Below, one piece after another: positions 1 to 6,634 of a DNA stretch of 6,634 nt; position 1 is the first letter of the stretch, and each line of letters opens with the position of its first letter. Source of the DNA: Thermoanaerobacteraceae bacterium. Its GTDB lineage: Bacteria > Bacillota > Desulfotomaculia > Desulfotomaculales > Ammonificaceae. The position numbers were made by a program, and so were the translations under genes. Location: positions 1 through 6,634 of the forward strand of contig JASEJH010000085.1 of assembly GCA_030016455.1 (NCBI GenBank), written 5' to 3'. Under the pieces are notes generated by a model. That model worked only from the letters and a program-made list of their open reading frames with translations, had not been told where the DNA came from and did not search any database.

Positions 1-521
1 AGGGTATAAGCCGGCCGGACCACCAGCGGAAGCCCGATTTCGCGGGCAAACGTGACGGCGTCCTCCAGCCGTGAAACAATCACGCTCTGTGGCACCGGTT
101 CGCCGATTTCCTGGAGCATTGCCCGGAAAAGCTCCCGGTCCTCCGCCTTCTTGATGGTTGTCAGGGGTGTCCCCAGCAGCTCCACCCCGACCTCGTCCAG
201 GATTCCCGCCTCGCTTAGTTCGAGCGCCAAATTAAGCCCGACCTGGCCGCCCAGGGTGGGCAGCAGCCCGTCCGGCCGCTCTTTGCGCAGCACCTTGCTC
301 ACAAATTCGGGTGTCAGGGGCTCGATGTAGACCCGGTCGGCGATGTTGGCGTCAGTCATGATCGTCGCCGGGTTCGAGTTGATCAGTATCACCTCAAAGC
401 CTTCCTCTTTTAAGGAACGGCAGGCCTGGGTCCCTGCATAGTCAAACTCCGCCGCCTGCCCGATGATGATCGGGCCGGAACCGATAACCATGACTCTTTT
501 CAGGTCTCTCCGCCGTGGCAT
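1..521 (-). CDS. carB: Carbamoyl-phosphate synthase large chain, N-terminal part (runs off the window)
   Basis: The large subunit of carbamoyl-phosphate synthase uses ammonia passed from CarA, bicarbonate and two ATP to make carbamoyl phosphate in the cytoplasm. Only the first 173 codons are present; the family is usually about 1,060-1,080 residues, so most of the gene lies beyond position 1. The ATG at 521-519 gives [20 protein letters not shown], followed by [25 protein letters not shown] and [13 protein letters not shown], the highly conserved start of the first (carboxyphosphate) half. The visible part ends at RPAYT, just entering the ATP-grasp glycine-rich region. An AGGAG ribosome binding site lies in the end of carA, and only 2 bases separate the carA TAG from this ATG, so translational coupling is likely. 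No frameshift is seen. Identification is firm; completeness cannot be judged. Confidence 0.97.
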   Translation of the reverse strand, partial: MPRRRDLKRVMVIGSGPIIIGQAAEFDYAGTQACRSLKEEGFEVILINSNPATIMTDANIADRVYIEPLTPEFVSKVLRKERPDGLLPTLGGQVGLNLALELSEAGILDEVGVELLGTPLTTIKKAEDRELFRAMLQEIGEPVPQSVIVSRLEDAVTFAREIGLPLVVRPAYT

Positions 522-523
522 CC

Positions 524-1600
524 CTATCTCCTCTCGCGTTCGATCAGCGCAACGAATTCGTCAAACAGGTACTCGGCGTCGTTGGTGCCCGGCGACGCCT
601 CCGGGTGGTATTGAACGGAAAAAACCGGGAGGTACCGGTGCCGCAGCCCCTCAACCGTCCCGTCGTTGACGTTGACGTGCGAAACATACACCTCTTCGGG
701 AAGCGATTCCCCTTCCACGGCGAAACCGTGGTTGTGCGAAGTGATGTAAACGCGGCCCGACACAACGTCCTTAACCGGGTGGTTGACGCCCCGGTGGCCA
801 AACTTCAGCTTGTACGTCCGCCCCCCGAAGGCAAGCCCTAATACCTGGTGCCCGAGACAGATCCCCAAAAGCGGTACCTTGCCGATCAGTTCACGTGCCG
901 CATCGGCGGCGTACCTTACGTCCACCGGGTCGCCCGGCCCGTTGGAAAGAATCACCCCGTCGGGCGCGTACTTCAACGCCTCTTCCGCCGTGGTTTGCGG
1001 CGGCACCACGACCACTTCGCCCCCCCGCCTGTTTAGACACCGGATGATGTTTTCCTTGACCCCGAAGTCGAACAACACCACCCGGAACTTGCTGCCGGGC
1101 ACTATATACGGCTTTTTGGTCGCCACCTCGGGCACCAGTGCCTGGCCGGTCAACTGGGGGCAGGCACGCGCCTTCGCCACCAGACTCTCCGGGTCAAGGT
1201 CCAGGGTGCTCAGTACGCCGCGCATAGTCCCGTAACGCCGCAGCCGCTTCGTGAGCGCCCGGGTATCAATTCCGGCAAGGCCGGTCACTCCCTGACTGGC
1301 GAGATAAGCGCCAAGGCTCCGGCGTGAGCGCCAGTTTGAAGGGGTATCACACACCTCCCTGACCACAAATCCGCGGACGAAGGAACGCCGTGATTCCGAA
1401 TCTTCGTCGTTGACGCCGTAGTTCCCGATCAGCGGGTAGGTCATCACCACGATCTGCCCGCAGTACGAAGGGTCGGTCAGGACCTCCTGGTATCCGGTCA
1501 TGCCCGTGTTAAAGACCACTTCGCCCCAGTTCTCGCCCTCGGCGCCGAAGGCTTCCCCTTGATAAACCGTTCCGTCCTCGAGTGCCAGCGCCGCGCGCAT
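524..1600 (-). CDS. carA: Carbamoyl-phosphate synthase small chain (glutamine amidotransferase)
   Basis: CarA hydrolyses glutamine and channels the ammonia to CarB. The 358-residue length is normal. The N-terminal CarA domain is recognisable ([14 protein letters not shown], then [20 protein letters not shown]). The C-terminal class I glutamine amidotransferase domain begins near residue 172 and carries LSNGPGDP (219-226), the nucleophile elbow GICLGHQ with Cys248, SHNHGFAVE (288-296), and [12 protein letters not shown] with His332 and Glu334, so the catalytic triad is intact. The ATG at 1600 is preceded by AAGGAG with 6 bases of spacing. The pyrC stop is 15 bases upstream and carB starts 2 bases downstream, so it is an internal gene of the pyr operon. 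With no second carA in view, I cannot say whether this enzyme also serves arginine synthesis. Confidence 0.98.
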   Translation of the reverse strand: MRAALALEDGTVYQGEAFGAEGENWGEVVFNTGMTGYQEVLTDPSYCGQIVVMTYPLIGNYGVNDEDSESRRSFVRGFVVREVCDTPSNWRSRRSLGAYLASQGVTGLAGIDTRALTKRLRRYGTMRGVLSTLDLDPESLVAKARACPQLTGQALVPEVATKKPYIVPGSKFRVVLFDFGVKENIIRCLNRRGGEVVVVPPQTTAEEALKYAPDGVILSNGPGDPVDVRYAADAARELIGKVPLLGICLGHQVLGLAFGGRTYKLKFGHRGVNHPVKDVVSGRVYITSHNHGFAVEGESLPEEVYVSHVNVNDGTVEGLRHRYLPVFSVQYHPEASPGTNDAEYLFDEFVALIERERR

Positions 1601-1615
1601 CCCGATCTCCTTCCG

Positions 1616-2929
1616 TTATCTTTTTTTTCCCGGCAGGCGCTTTCCAGACGGGCGTACTTCAAACCACCGGCCGCCCACCATTACGCCGACCGGCGTTCCC
1701 TTAAGCTGCCATCCCCCAAACGCGGTGTTCTTGCCTTGCGAGGCAAAGCGCTCCGGTTCCACCACTTCCTCCCGCTCCGGATCCACGAGCGTGATATCGG
1801 CAACCGCCCCTTCCGCGAGCACTCCCGCTTCGAGCCTCAGAATGCGCGCCGGGTTTACCGTCATCTTCGCGACGGCCTGGGGCAAAGTGAGGACGCCCGG
1901 GCTTACCAGTTCGGTAAAAACCAGTCCCACCGCCGTTTCCAGTCCGACCATCCCAAAGGGCGCAGCGTCGAATTCGGTCTCTTTTTCCTCCCGGCTGTGC
2001 GGTGCGTGGTCGGTAGCAATCACGTCAATGGTGCCGTCCGCCAGTCCCTCTTTTAAGGCCGCTACGTCTGCGGCCGTACGCAGCGGGGGGTTTACTTTGG
2101 CGTTCGTGTCGTACCCGCGCACCGCTTCCTCGGTGAGCGTGAAATGGTGCGGTGTTACCTCTGCGGTCACGCGCACGCCCCGCGCCTTGGCCTCCCGGAT
2201 GAGCCGCACCGCTCCCGCCGTGCTCACGTGCGCCACGTGCAGGTGGCACCCGGTAAGCTCCGCGAGGAGGATGTCCCGGGCAACCGCCACCTCCTCCGCC
2301 GCCGCCGGCATCCCTCTCAGGCCCAGAATCGTGGCTGTAAACCCTTCATTCATAACGCCGCCCGCACTCAGCGCCGGATCCTCGCAGTGAGAGATCACGG
2401 GTACGTCCAGCATCGCCGCGTATTCCATCGCGCGCCGCATCAGGTGGGCGTCCGCCAGCCAGCGCCCGTCGTCTGAAAAGGCCACCACACCCGCATCACG
2501 CATTTCTCCGAAAGGAGCAAGCTCTTTCCCCTCGCTCCCTTTCGAAAGGGCCCCCACCGGGTAAACCCTGGCGTTGCCGGCTGCGCGCGCCCTATCCAGT
2601 ACGAACCCCGCAACTGCGGCCCGGTCACATACCGGCCGGGTGTTGGGCATGGCACACACCGCGGTAAATCCTCCGCGGAGCGCCGCACGGGTCCCGGAGG
2701 CGATCGTTTCCTTATGCTCGAAACCCGGCTCCCGGAGGTGGACGTGCATGTCAATCAGTCCCGGAAGCACCAGGCAGCCCTCGGCGTTGATTACGGTCGT
2801 CTCCTTCTGGCCGGCAAGGCCGGGACCGATGGCGGCGATCCTTCCACCAACCACCAGGACGTCTGCCGGGAAGACCTTCTCGCGGAGCGGGTCAACAACA
2901 GTACCCTTTTTAATGATAAAGCTTGTCAT
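1616..2929 (-). CDS. pyrC: Dihydroorotase, class I
   Basis: This zinc enzyme cyclises N-carbamoyl-L-aspartate to dihydroorotate, the third step of pyrimidine synthesis. At 437 residues it has the usual length of class I bacterial dihydroorotases of the amidohydrolase superfamily. Metal-site motifs are present in order: [10 protein letters not shown] (Asp60, His62, His64), FSDDG (Asp153/154), ISHCEDP (His181), LHVAHVST (His231/234) and ATDHAPH (Asp307). CAMPNTRPV and KVNPPLR are further class I hallmarks. The ATG at 2929 lies inside the end of pyrB, overlapping it by 20 bases, which implies translational coupling. The gene ends with eight consecutive A residues (1628-1621) just before TAA, giving a basic tail PGKKR. 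carA follows after 15 bases in the same reading frame, separated by that single stop codon. No catalytic residue appears lost. Confidence 0.98.
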   Translation of the reverse strand: MTSFIIKKGTVVDPLREKVFPADVLVVGGRIAAIGPGLAGQKETTVINAEGCLVLPGLIDMHVHLREPGFEHKETIASGTRAALRGGFTAVCAMPNTRPVCDRAAVAGFVLDRARAAGNARVYPVGALSKGSEGKELAPFGEMRDAGVVAFSDDGRWLADAHLMRRAMEYAAMLDVPVISHCEDPALSAGGVMNEGFTATILGLRGMPAAAEEVAVARDILLAELTGCHLHVAHVSTAGAVRLIREAKARGVRVTAEVTPHHFTLTEEAVRGYDTNAKVNPPLRTAADVAALKEGLADGTIDVIATDHAPHSREEKETEFDAAPFGMVGLETAVGLVFTELVSPGVLTLPQAVAKMTVNPARILRLEAGVLAEGAVADITLVDPEREEVVEPERFASQGKNTAFGGWQLKGTPVGVMVGGRWFEVRPSGKRLPGKKR

Positions 2930-3848
2930 CGGCTTCCCTCCGGGCCAAAAGGTAAAGGCACGCCATCCGGACCGCTACCCCGTTGGCCACCTGTTCCGTA
3001 ATCACCGACCGTGACCCGTCGGCCACCTCGGCCGCAATTTCTACCCCCCGGTTAAGCGGACCCGGATGCATGACAATGGCGTCGTCAGACGCACGCGCCA
3101 GCCTTTTCTCGTTGATGCCGTAAAGGCGGGCGTATTCCTCCTCTCCAGGCAACAGCCCCTGAACAAAACGCTCGCGTTGGAGCCGCAGCACGTAAATCAC
3201 GTCCGCTCCCGCCACCGCCTCGTCGACCGAAGTGAATACTTGCACGCCGAGCCTGTCCAGCCCTGGAGGCAGCAGCGTCGCCGGACCGCAAACCCTGACC
3301 GCCGCCCCTAATTTGCTCAATCCCCAGATGTTCGAGCGGGCGACGCGGCTGTGCAGAATGTCGCCCACGAAGGTGACCGTAAGGCCCTGGACCTTTCCCT
3401 TACACTCCCTGATCGTGTACAGATCCAGCAGCGCCTGCGTGGGGTGCTCGTGCATGCCGTCGCCGGCGTTAATAACGGCCGCGTGGACGTAGCGGCTCAA
3501 AAAAGCCGCTGCTCCGGCAGCCCGGTGGCGCAGGACCACCACGTCGGCGCCAAGGGCGGAAACCGTTCGGGCGGTGTCCAGCAGCCCTTCGCCCTTGACC
3601 ACGCTCGAACTCCCCGCCGAGATGTTGACCGTATCTGCACTGAGGTACTTCGCCGCCAGCTCGAAAGAAGCCCGGGTCCGTGTGCTGGGCTCGTAAAAGA
3701 GATTAACCACCACCCGCCCCCGCAGCGTGGGAACCTTTTTGATTTCCCGTGTCATTACCTCCCGCATCGCCCCGGCGGTGTCGAGAATCAGCTTGATTTC
3801 ATCTGCGGTCAACTCCTCCAGACCCAGCAGATCCTTCTGGGTAAGCAC
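2910..3848 (-). CDS. pyrB: Aspartate carbamoyltransferase catalytic chain
   Basis: PyrB condenses carbamoyl phosphate with aspartate, the first committed pyrimidine step. From the GTG at 3848 the protein is 312 residues, close to the usual 305-310. Motifs: carbamoyl-phosphate loop STRTRASFE (55-63), Lys85 in [10 protein letters not shown] (the 80s loop), [11 protein letters not shown] (132-142), [12 protein letters not shown] (162-173), LRLQRER (221-227) and [11 protein letters not shown] (261-271). A longer reading from 3893 would add 15 unconserved residues; I prefer 3848 because AAAGGGGG at 3863-3856 sits 7 bases before it and the family's N-terminus begins here. No pyrI regulatory chain is seen, as expected in Firmicutes, where control is through PyrR. 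It is the first gene after the second attenuator and overlaps pyrC by 20 bases. Confidence 0.97.
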   Translation of the reverse strand: MLTQKDLLGLEELTADEIKLILDTAGAMREVMTREIKKVPTLRGRVVVNLFYEPSTRTRASFELAAKYLSADTVNISAGSSSVVKGEGLLDTARTVSALGADVVVLRHRAAGAAAFLSRYVHAAVINAGDGMHEHPTQALLDLYTIRECKGKVQGLTVTFVGDILHSRVARSNIWGLSKLGAAVRVCGPATLLPPGLDRLGVQVFTSVDEAVAGADVIYVLRLQRERFVQGLLPGEEEYARLYGINEKRLARASDDAIVMHPGPLNRGVEIAAEVADGSRSVITEQVANGVAVRMACLYLLARREADDKLYH

Positions 3849-3855
3849 ACCCGCA

Positions 3856-3863
3856 CCCCCTTT
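3856..3863 (-). promoter_or_regulatory. Ribosome binding site that fixes the pyrB start
   Basis: AAAGGGGG on the minus strand is a near match to the anti-Shine-Dalgarno complement and stands 7 bases before the GTG at 3848. It supports that GTG over the upstream in-frame start at 3893. Confidence 0.7.
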
Positions 3864-3913
3864 ACCTGAACACCACCTAACAGACCGCTGCAAAACTTCG
3901 CCTGGACAAAATA

Positions 3914-4017
3914 GAAGTGAGAGGCGAGAAGTTAGAGGTTAGACTTTTGGCAGGAATTCGCATAGCGAATTCCCTCAAGAATTCTCACTTCCAACTTCCC
4001 ACCTCTAACCTCCAAAA
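3914..4017. repeat. Inverted heptamer-repeat element with a central palindrome
   Basis: The left arm has four head-to-tail 7-mers in perfect register on the plus strand: GAAGTGA, GAGGCGA, GAAGTTA, GAGGTTA (3914-3941). The right arm has the same motif on the minus strand, again in exact 7-base register: GAGGTTA (4012-4006), GAGGTGG (4005-3999), GAAGTTG (3998-3992), GAAGTGA (3991-3985) and a diverged GAATTCT (3984-3978). A consensus is roughly GARGTKR. Short TTTTGG (3945-3950) and CCAAAA (4012-4017) segments are also inverted. The arms flank a perfect palindrome at 3953-3973. The whole can fold into a long imperfect hairpin in the pyr transcript. It has no credible coding content and looks like a small non-autonomous intergenic repeat. 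I cannot name the family. Confidence 0.8.
3953..3973. repeat. Perfect palindrome at the centre of the repeat element
   Basis: GGAATTCGC, spacer ATA, then GCGAATTCC: 9-base arms with no mismatch and a 3-base loop. It contains two GAATTC sites, and a third lies at 3979-3984. It forms the tip of the larger inverted repeat. No T-run follows on either strand, so it is not an intrinsic terminator. Confidence 0.8.
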
Positions 4018-4120
4018 TGCCATGCTCGTTTTTCGCGTTCTCCAGGCCGTTCCCAAACTTAACTACCCAAAAGCAGGCGAACTCATTTTTGGCGATTAAG
4101 TTGTTTTGCAACACTCTCCT
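4018..4120. other. Untranslated spacer between the second attenuator and the repeat element
   Basis: This AT-richer stretch belongs to the pyrR-pyrB intercistronic RNA. An AGGAG (4120-4116) lies right after the terminator T-run, followed by GTG at 1 base and TTG at 4 bases. The resulting 60-codon frame (4114-3932) runs straight into the repeat element and resembles no protein I know. I see no convincing gene or further regulatory signal here. Confidence 0.5.
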
Positions 4121-4159
4121 AATAAAACGGCCTCTGCCCGGTTTACCGGGCCGAGGCCG
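4121..4159 (-). terminator. Intrinsic terminator of the pyrR-pyrB attenuator
   Basis: Read on the minus strand, CGGCCTC (4159-4153) pairs with GAGGCCG (4134-4128), and GCCCGG (4151-4146) pairs with CCGGGC (4141-4136). One G-A mismatch separates the helices; the loop is UAAA. UUUUAUU follows at 4127-4121. This is a very strong hairpin. Its 5' arm is also the target of the competing antiterminator: 4161-4153 is a perfect 9-base complement of 4200-4192, which lies in the PyrR-binding hairpin. Confidence 0.92.
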
Positions 4160-4187
4160 GCCATGTGCTCGCTCTTCGTTGCGCGCC

Positions 4188-4220
4188 CCTTGCCGGCCTC
4201 ACCGGACCGCCTTTAAAAGG
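4188..4220 (-). promoter_or_regulatory. PyrR-binding RNA hairpin (anti-antiterminator), pyrR-pyrB site
   Basis: The minus-strand RNA at 4208-4195 reads GGUCCGGUGAGGCC. It matches the Bacillus PyrR-loop consensus ARUCCNGNGAGGYU, except that the closing A-U is replaced by G-C. A lower stem CCUU (4220-4217) with AAGG (4191-4188) lies beyond an internal bulge, as in known PyrR sites. In the family, UMP- or UTP-bound PyrR stabilises this hairpin and lets the downstream terminator form. Without PyrR, GAGGCCGGC (4200-4192) can pair with 4161-4153, disrupting the terminator. The hairpin starts 5 bases after the pyrR stop codon. Confidence 0.92.
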
Positions 4221-4225
4221 ACGCT

Positions 4226-4904
<679 letters not shown>

Positions 4905-4919
4905 TGGCTATCTTGTATA

Positions 4920-4948
4920 ATTTTATAGAATACCCCGGCACCCGTCAA
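4920..4948 (-). promoter_or_regulatory. Sigma-A-type promoter of the pyr operon
   Basis: A minus-strand -35 box TTGACG (4948-4943) and -10 box TAAAAT (4925-4920) are separated by 17 bases, each 5 of 6 to consensus. The predicted start is a purine near 4913-4911, just before the PyrR hairpin. A second TTGACG at 4981-4976 has no good -10 box at the right spacing. Confidence 0.85.
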
Positions 4949-5000
4949 GAAAAATTTTTCGTGCTTTTTAGTGTTCGTCAAGTATATCTTTCGGACCTTT

Positions 5001-5020
5001 TGCGGCAGTAAAACGCCGCA
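5001..5020. other. Perfect inverted repeat in the divergent intergenic region
   Basis: TGCGGC (5001-5006) and GCCGCA (5015-5020) form perfect 6-base arms around an 8-base spacer. It lies between the pyr promoter and the start of the plus-strand ORF. There is no T-run after it on either strand, so it is not a terminator. An operator-like site is possible but unsupported. I see nothing else in the rest of 4949-5060 apart from the lone TTGACG at 4981-4976. Confidence 0.35.
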
Positions 5021-5067
5021 CCATCCCCCACCCGGTCACCGCCCACACTGTTAACCTCGCCGGTACA

Positions 5068-5073
5068 TATAAT
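5068..5073 (+). promoter_or_regulatory. Possible -10 box for the plus-strand small ORF
   Basis: A perfect TATAAT on the plus strand lies 42 bases upstream of the GTG at 5115 and would start transcription near 5080. No good -35 box is found 16-18 bases upstream (ACACTG or CACTGT at best), so the promoter is weak or activator-dependent, if real. Confidence 0.4.
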
Positions 5074-5149
5074 TCAGTAAGAACCGCCAAAAGATGGAAG
5101 CAGGTGGAGCGACCGTGAAGAAGCTTTCGGCAAGTCTGTAGAGGCGGCT

Positions 5150-5341
5150 GTGAGCAGGAGATTGGGCACCCGGGATATTATAGTAGACTGCCTCAGCCGT
5201 CTAATCGGTGAAGGAGCAGTGGAGCAGTTCGAACGTGAACGTTCGGGGAAAACGTACCGGCTGATCCGTTTAAACCACAGGCACGAACTCGTACAGGAAG
5301 CTCTCGAAGGTAAGGTTTACAGTCACACCTTTAAACGTTAG
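5150..5341 (+). CDS. Small protein of unknown function, possibly frameshifted at its 5' end
   Basis: I do not recognise this gene. From GTG 5150 it encodes 63 residues, acidic in the middle with a basic end, with no signal peptide or membrane segment. The central part (a helix around RDIIVDCLSRLIGEG, then a GKTYRLIRL strand) could resemble the end of a winged-helix fold, but this is a guess. A GAGG lies 5 bases before GTG 5150. A better site, AGGTGGAG (5102-5109), stands 5 bases before GTG 5115, which opens a frame MKKLSASL that stops at TAG (5139-5141). A -1 shift at that stop joins it to VEAAVSRRLGTRD and continues to the end, about 75 residues. So the true gene may start at 5115 and be frameshifted, by mutation, sequencing error or recoding. 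It is the only plus-strand gene here and converges on tRNA-Cys. Confidence 0.5.
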   Translation: MSRRLGTRDIIVDCLSRLIGEGAVEQFERERSGKTYRLIRLNHRHELVQEALEGKVYSHTFKR

Positions 5342-5386
5342 TCCTTGTTGCCGATTCTACCGACCAAGGAGTTCCCAGCGACCCCT

Positions 5387-5430
5387 AAAAATAAGCGGCA
5401 AGGTGACCTGGCCCGGAAACCCTTGCCGCT
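5387..5430 (-). terminator. Intrinsic terminator after tRNA-Cys
   Basis: On the minus strand AGCGGCAAGG (5430-5421) pairs perfectly over 10 bases with CCTTGCCGCT (5403-5394); the 17-base loop can form a small inner CC/GG helix. TTATTTTT follows (5393-5387 and on). It starts 11 bases after the tRNA CCA end. Read on the plus strand, the same stem is followed by GTATCTTTCTT, so it may weakly stop transcription from the convergent small ORF too. Confidence 0.88.
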
Positions 5431-5441
5431 GTATCTTTCTT

Positions 5442-5517
5442 TGGAGGCGGCAGGCGGATTCGAACCGCCGCATAACGGTTTTGCAGACCGTCGCCTTAGC
5501 CACTTGGCTATGCCGCC
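5442..5517 (-). tRNA. tRNA-Cys (anticodon GCA)
   Basis: The 76-nt gene includes an encoded CCA. Acceptor arms GGCGGCA (5517-5511) and TGCCGCC (5452-5446) pair perfectly; the discriminator is T at 5445. The anticodon stem ACGGT/ACCGT encloses loop CTGCAAA with GCA at 5484-5482. The T arm is GGCGG, TTCGAAT, CCGCC; the D stem is GCC/GGC; the variable loop is TATGC. All standard features are present. It has its own promoter and terminator, so it is a single-gene unit between guaA and the pyr operon. Confidence 0.98.
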
Positions 5518-5537
5518 AACATACACGTAGCAGAGTT

Positions 5538-5566
5538 ATTATACACCACCGTCAGCCTTCCGGCAA
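5538..5566 (-). promoter_or_regulatory. Promoter of tRNA-Cys
   Basis: A minus-strand -35 box TTGCCG (5566-5561) and a perfect -10 box TATAAT (5543-5538) are 17 bases apart. The predicted start is near 5531-5528, about a dozen bases before the tRNA 5' end. The -35 box begins 5 bases after the guaA stop codon. No intrinsic terminator is visible between guaA and this promoter, so guaA transcripts may run into the tRNA and end at 5387. Confidence 0.85.
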
Positions 5567-5570
5567 CACC

Positions 5571-6634
5571 TTACTCCCACTCGATTGTCGCCGGGGGCTT
5601 GGACGTAATGTCGTAAACCACGCGGTTGACCCCGGGGACTTCCCGCACGATCCGGCTGGCCATTCTTTCCAGCACCTCGTAGGGCAAGCGGGCCCAGTCG
5701 GCCGTCATCCCGTCCTGACTCTCCACTGCCCGGACGGCAATTGTATAGGCATAAGTGCGCGCGTCACCCATTACGCCTACGCTGCGGATACCCGGCAAAA
5801 CCGCGAAATACTGCCAGACCTGGCGGTCAAACCCCGCCCTTTTTACTTCTTCAGTAACAATGGCGTCGGCTTCGCGCAGCAGTTCGAGCTTTTCTTCCGT
5901 TACCGGCCCCAGGATGCGCACCGCCAGTCCCGGCCCGGGAAAAGGCTGGCGCCAGACGATTTCCTCGGGGAGACCGAGTTCCTTACCAAGTTCGCGCACC
6001 TCGTCCTTAAAAAGCCACCGTAGCGGCTCCACGAGTTTCAACTGCAGATCTTCCGGCAATCCCCCCACATTATGGTGGGATTTGATCCGCGCCGCTACGG
6101 CGGTTCCGCTTTCCACCACGTCTGGGTAAAGCGTGCCCTGTACCAGGAACTCCACCGCGCCGATTCTTCGCGCCTCTTCCTCGAAAACCCGGATAAACTC
6201 CGTGCCGATGATCTTCCGCTTGGCTTCCGGATCGGCCACGCCCCGGAGCTTAGCAAGAAACCGCTCCTTTGCCTCAACATAAATCAGCGGGATGCCCAGC
6301 CGCCGGAAGGCTTCCTGCACGGTCTCCGCTTCTCCCTTGCGCAGGAGTCCATGGTTCACGAAAACACACGTCAGGCGATCAGCGATTGCGCGGTGCACCA
6401 GCACCGCCGCCACCGAGGAATCAACGCCGCCGCTCAAAGCGCAAATGGCGCGTCCCGCGCCTACCGCCTGCCGCACTTGGGCCACGGCGGCCTCTAAAAA
6501 AGAACCCATGGTCCAGGTGCCGCTGCACCCGCATATCTTATACAGGAAGTTTTCCAAAATTGCTTTCCCCCGGGGCGTGTGCACCACTTCGGGGTGAAAC
6601 TGTACCGCGTAAAGGCCCCGGGCCGGGTCCTCCA
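5571..6634 (-). CDS. guaA: GMP synthase (glutamine-hydrolysing), C-terminal part (runs off the window)
   Basis: GuaA converts XMP to GMP using ATP and glutamine. The last 353 codons are present; full-length enzymes have about 510-525, so roughly 160 lie beyond 6634. The visible part opens in the glutamine amidotransferase domain with [14 protein letters not shown], carrying the His and Glu of the Cys-His-Glu triad. The ATP pyrophosphatase domain follows with the PP-loop LSGGVDSS (near 6437-6414), [42 protein letters not shown], then the dimerisation domain with [13 protein letters not shown] and the conserved end [13 protein letters not shown]. The stop is TAA at 5573-5571. A GTG at 6587 is internal and not the start, because the coding frame and its motifs continue upstream. 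It is a purine gene adjacent to, but transcriptionally separable from, the pyr operon. Confidence 0.98.
   Translation of the reverse strand, partial: EDPARGLYAVQFHPEVVHTPRGKAILENFLYKICGCSGTWTMGSFLEAAVAQVRQAVGAGRAICALSGGVDSSVAAVLVHRAIADRLTCVFVNHGLLRKGEAETVQEAFRRLGIPLIYVEAKERFLAKLRGVADPEAKRKIIGTEFIRVFEEEARRIGAVEFLVQGTLYPDVVESGTAVAARIKSHHNVGGLPEDLQLKLVEPLRWLFKDEVRELGKELGLPEEIVWRQPFPGPGLAVRILGPVTEEKLELLREADAIVTEEVKRAGFDRQVWQYFAVLPGIRSVGVMGDARTYAYTIAVRAVESQDGMTADWARLPYEVLERMASRIVREVPGVNRVVYDITSKPPATIEWE

Noticed and set aside
1559..2390. Long plus-strand frames opposite pyrC and carA (165 and 221 codons)
   Set aside because: They are antisense shadows of well-conserved genes in a GC-rich sequence and encode no recognisable protein.
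3849..3893. Upstream pyrB start at 3893
   Set aside because: The 15 added residues are not typical of aspartate carbamoyltransferases, and a strong ribosome binding site lies between that start and the GTG at 3848.
3914..4012. CRISPR-like array
   Set aside because: Units are 7 bases with no spacers and are arranged in two opposed arms, unlike CRISPR repeats.
3917..4114. Two 60-codon frames through the repeat, one on each strand
   Set aside because: Their peptides (KLEVR-type repeats) come from the heptamer units. One begins within 1 base of its AGGAG and the other lies antisense to the pyr transcript.
4976..4981. Second TTGACG upstream of the pyr promoter
   Set aside because: No acceptable -10 box lies 16-18 bases downstream; the sequence there is AAAATT.
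5342..5370. TCCTTG/CAAGGA inverted repeat right after the small ORF as its terminator
   Set aside because: The stem is only 6 base pairs with a 17-base loop and is followed by A-rich, not T-rich, sequence on the plus strand.
6585..6587. GTG as the start of guaA
   Set aside because: The conserved QFHPE motif and the open frame continue upstream to the end of the window, so the gene is simply cut by the window edge.

Overview
The window holds the front half of a de novo pyrimidine biosynthesis operon on the minus strand: pyrR, pyrB, pyrC, carA and the first 173 codons of carB. Upstream of it, also on the minus strand, are a single-gene tRNA-Cys unit and the 3' part of guaA. One small unrecognised ORF is on the plus strand. 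PyrR-type RNA attenuators, this gene order and strong AGGAG-type ribosome binding sites point to a GC-rich Firmicute. A Desulfotomaculum/Pelotomaculum-like clostridium would fit, but that placement is inference.

Layout in minus-strand transcription order (high to low coordinates): guaA end (6634-5571); a tRNA-Cys promoter (5566-5538), gene (5517-5442) and intrinsic terminator (5430-5387); a plus-strand ORF converging on that terminator (5150-5341, possibly frameshifted from a start at 5115); a roughly 260-base divergent intergenic region holding a good sigma-A promoter for the pyr operon (4948-4920); a first PyrR attenuator (4904-4803); pyrR (4774-4226); a second PyrR attenuator (4220-4121); a spacer with an inverted heptamer-repeat element (4017-3914); then pyrB, pyrC, carA and carB, tightly packed.

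Functionally, CarA and CarB make carbamoyl phosphate, PyrB makes carbamoyl aspartate and PyrC closes the ring to dihydroorotate. PyrR bound to uridine nucleotides should hold the two conserved RNA hairpins and so let the terminators form. The two sites give two checkpoints: one before pyrR, one between pyrR and the enzyme genes.

The operon is a known kind of system and I see no clearly new system here. The points most worth a second look are the heptamer-repeat element inside the operon's untranslated RNA, the small plus-strand ORF that looks frameshifted, the two PyrR sites with an identical 17-nt core, and the pyrR start codon, which is easily misplaced inside the attenuator.
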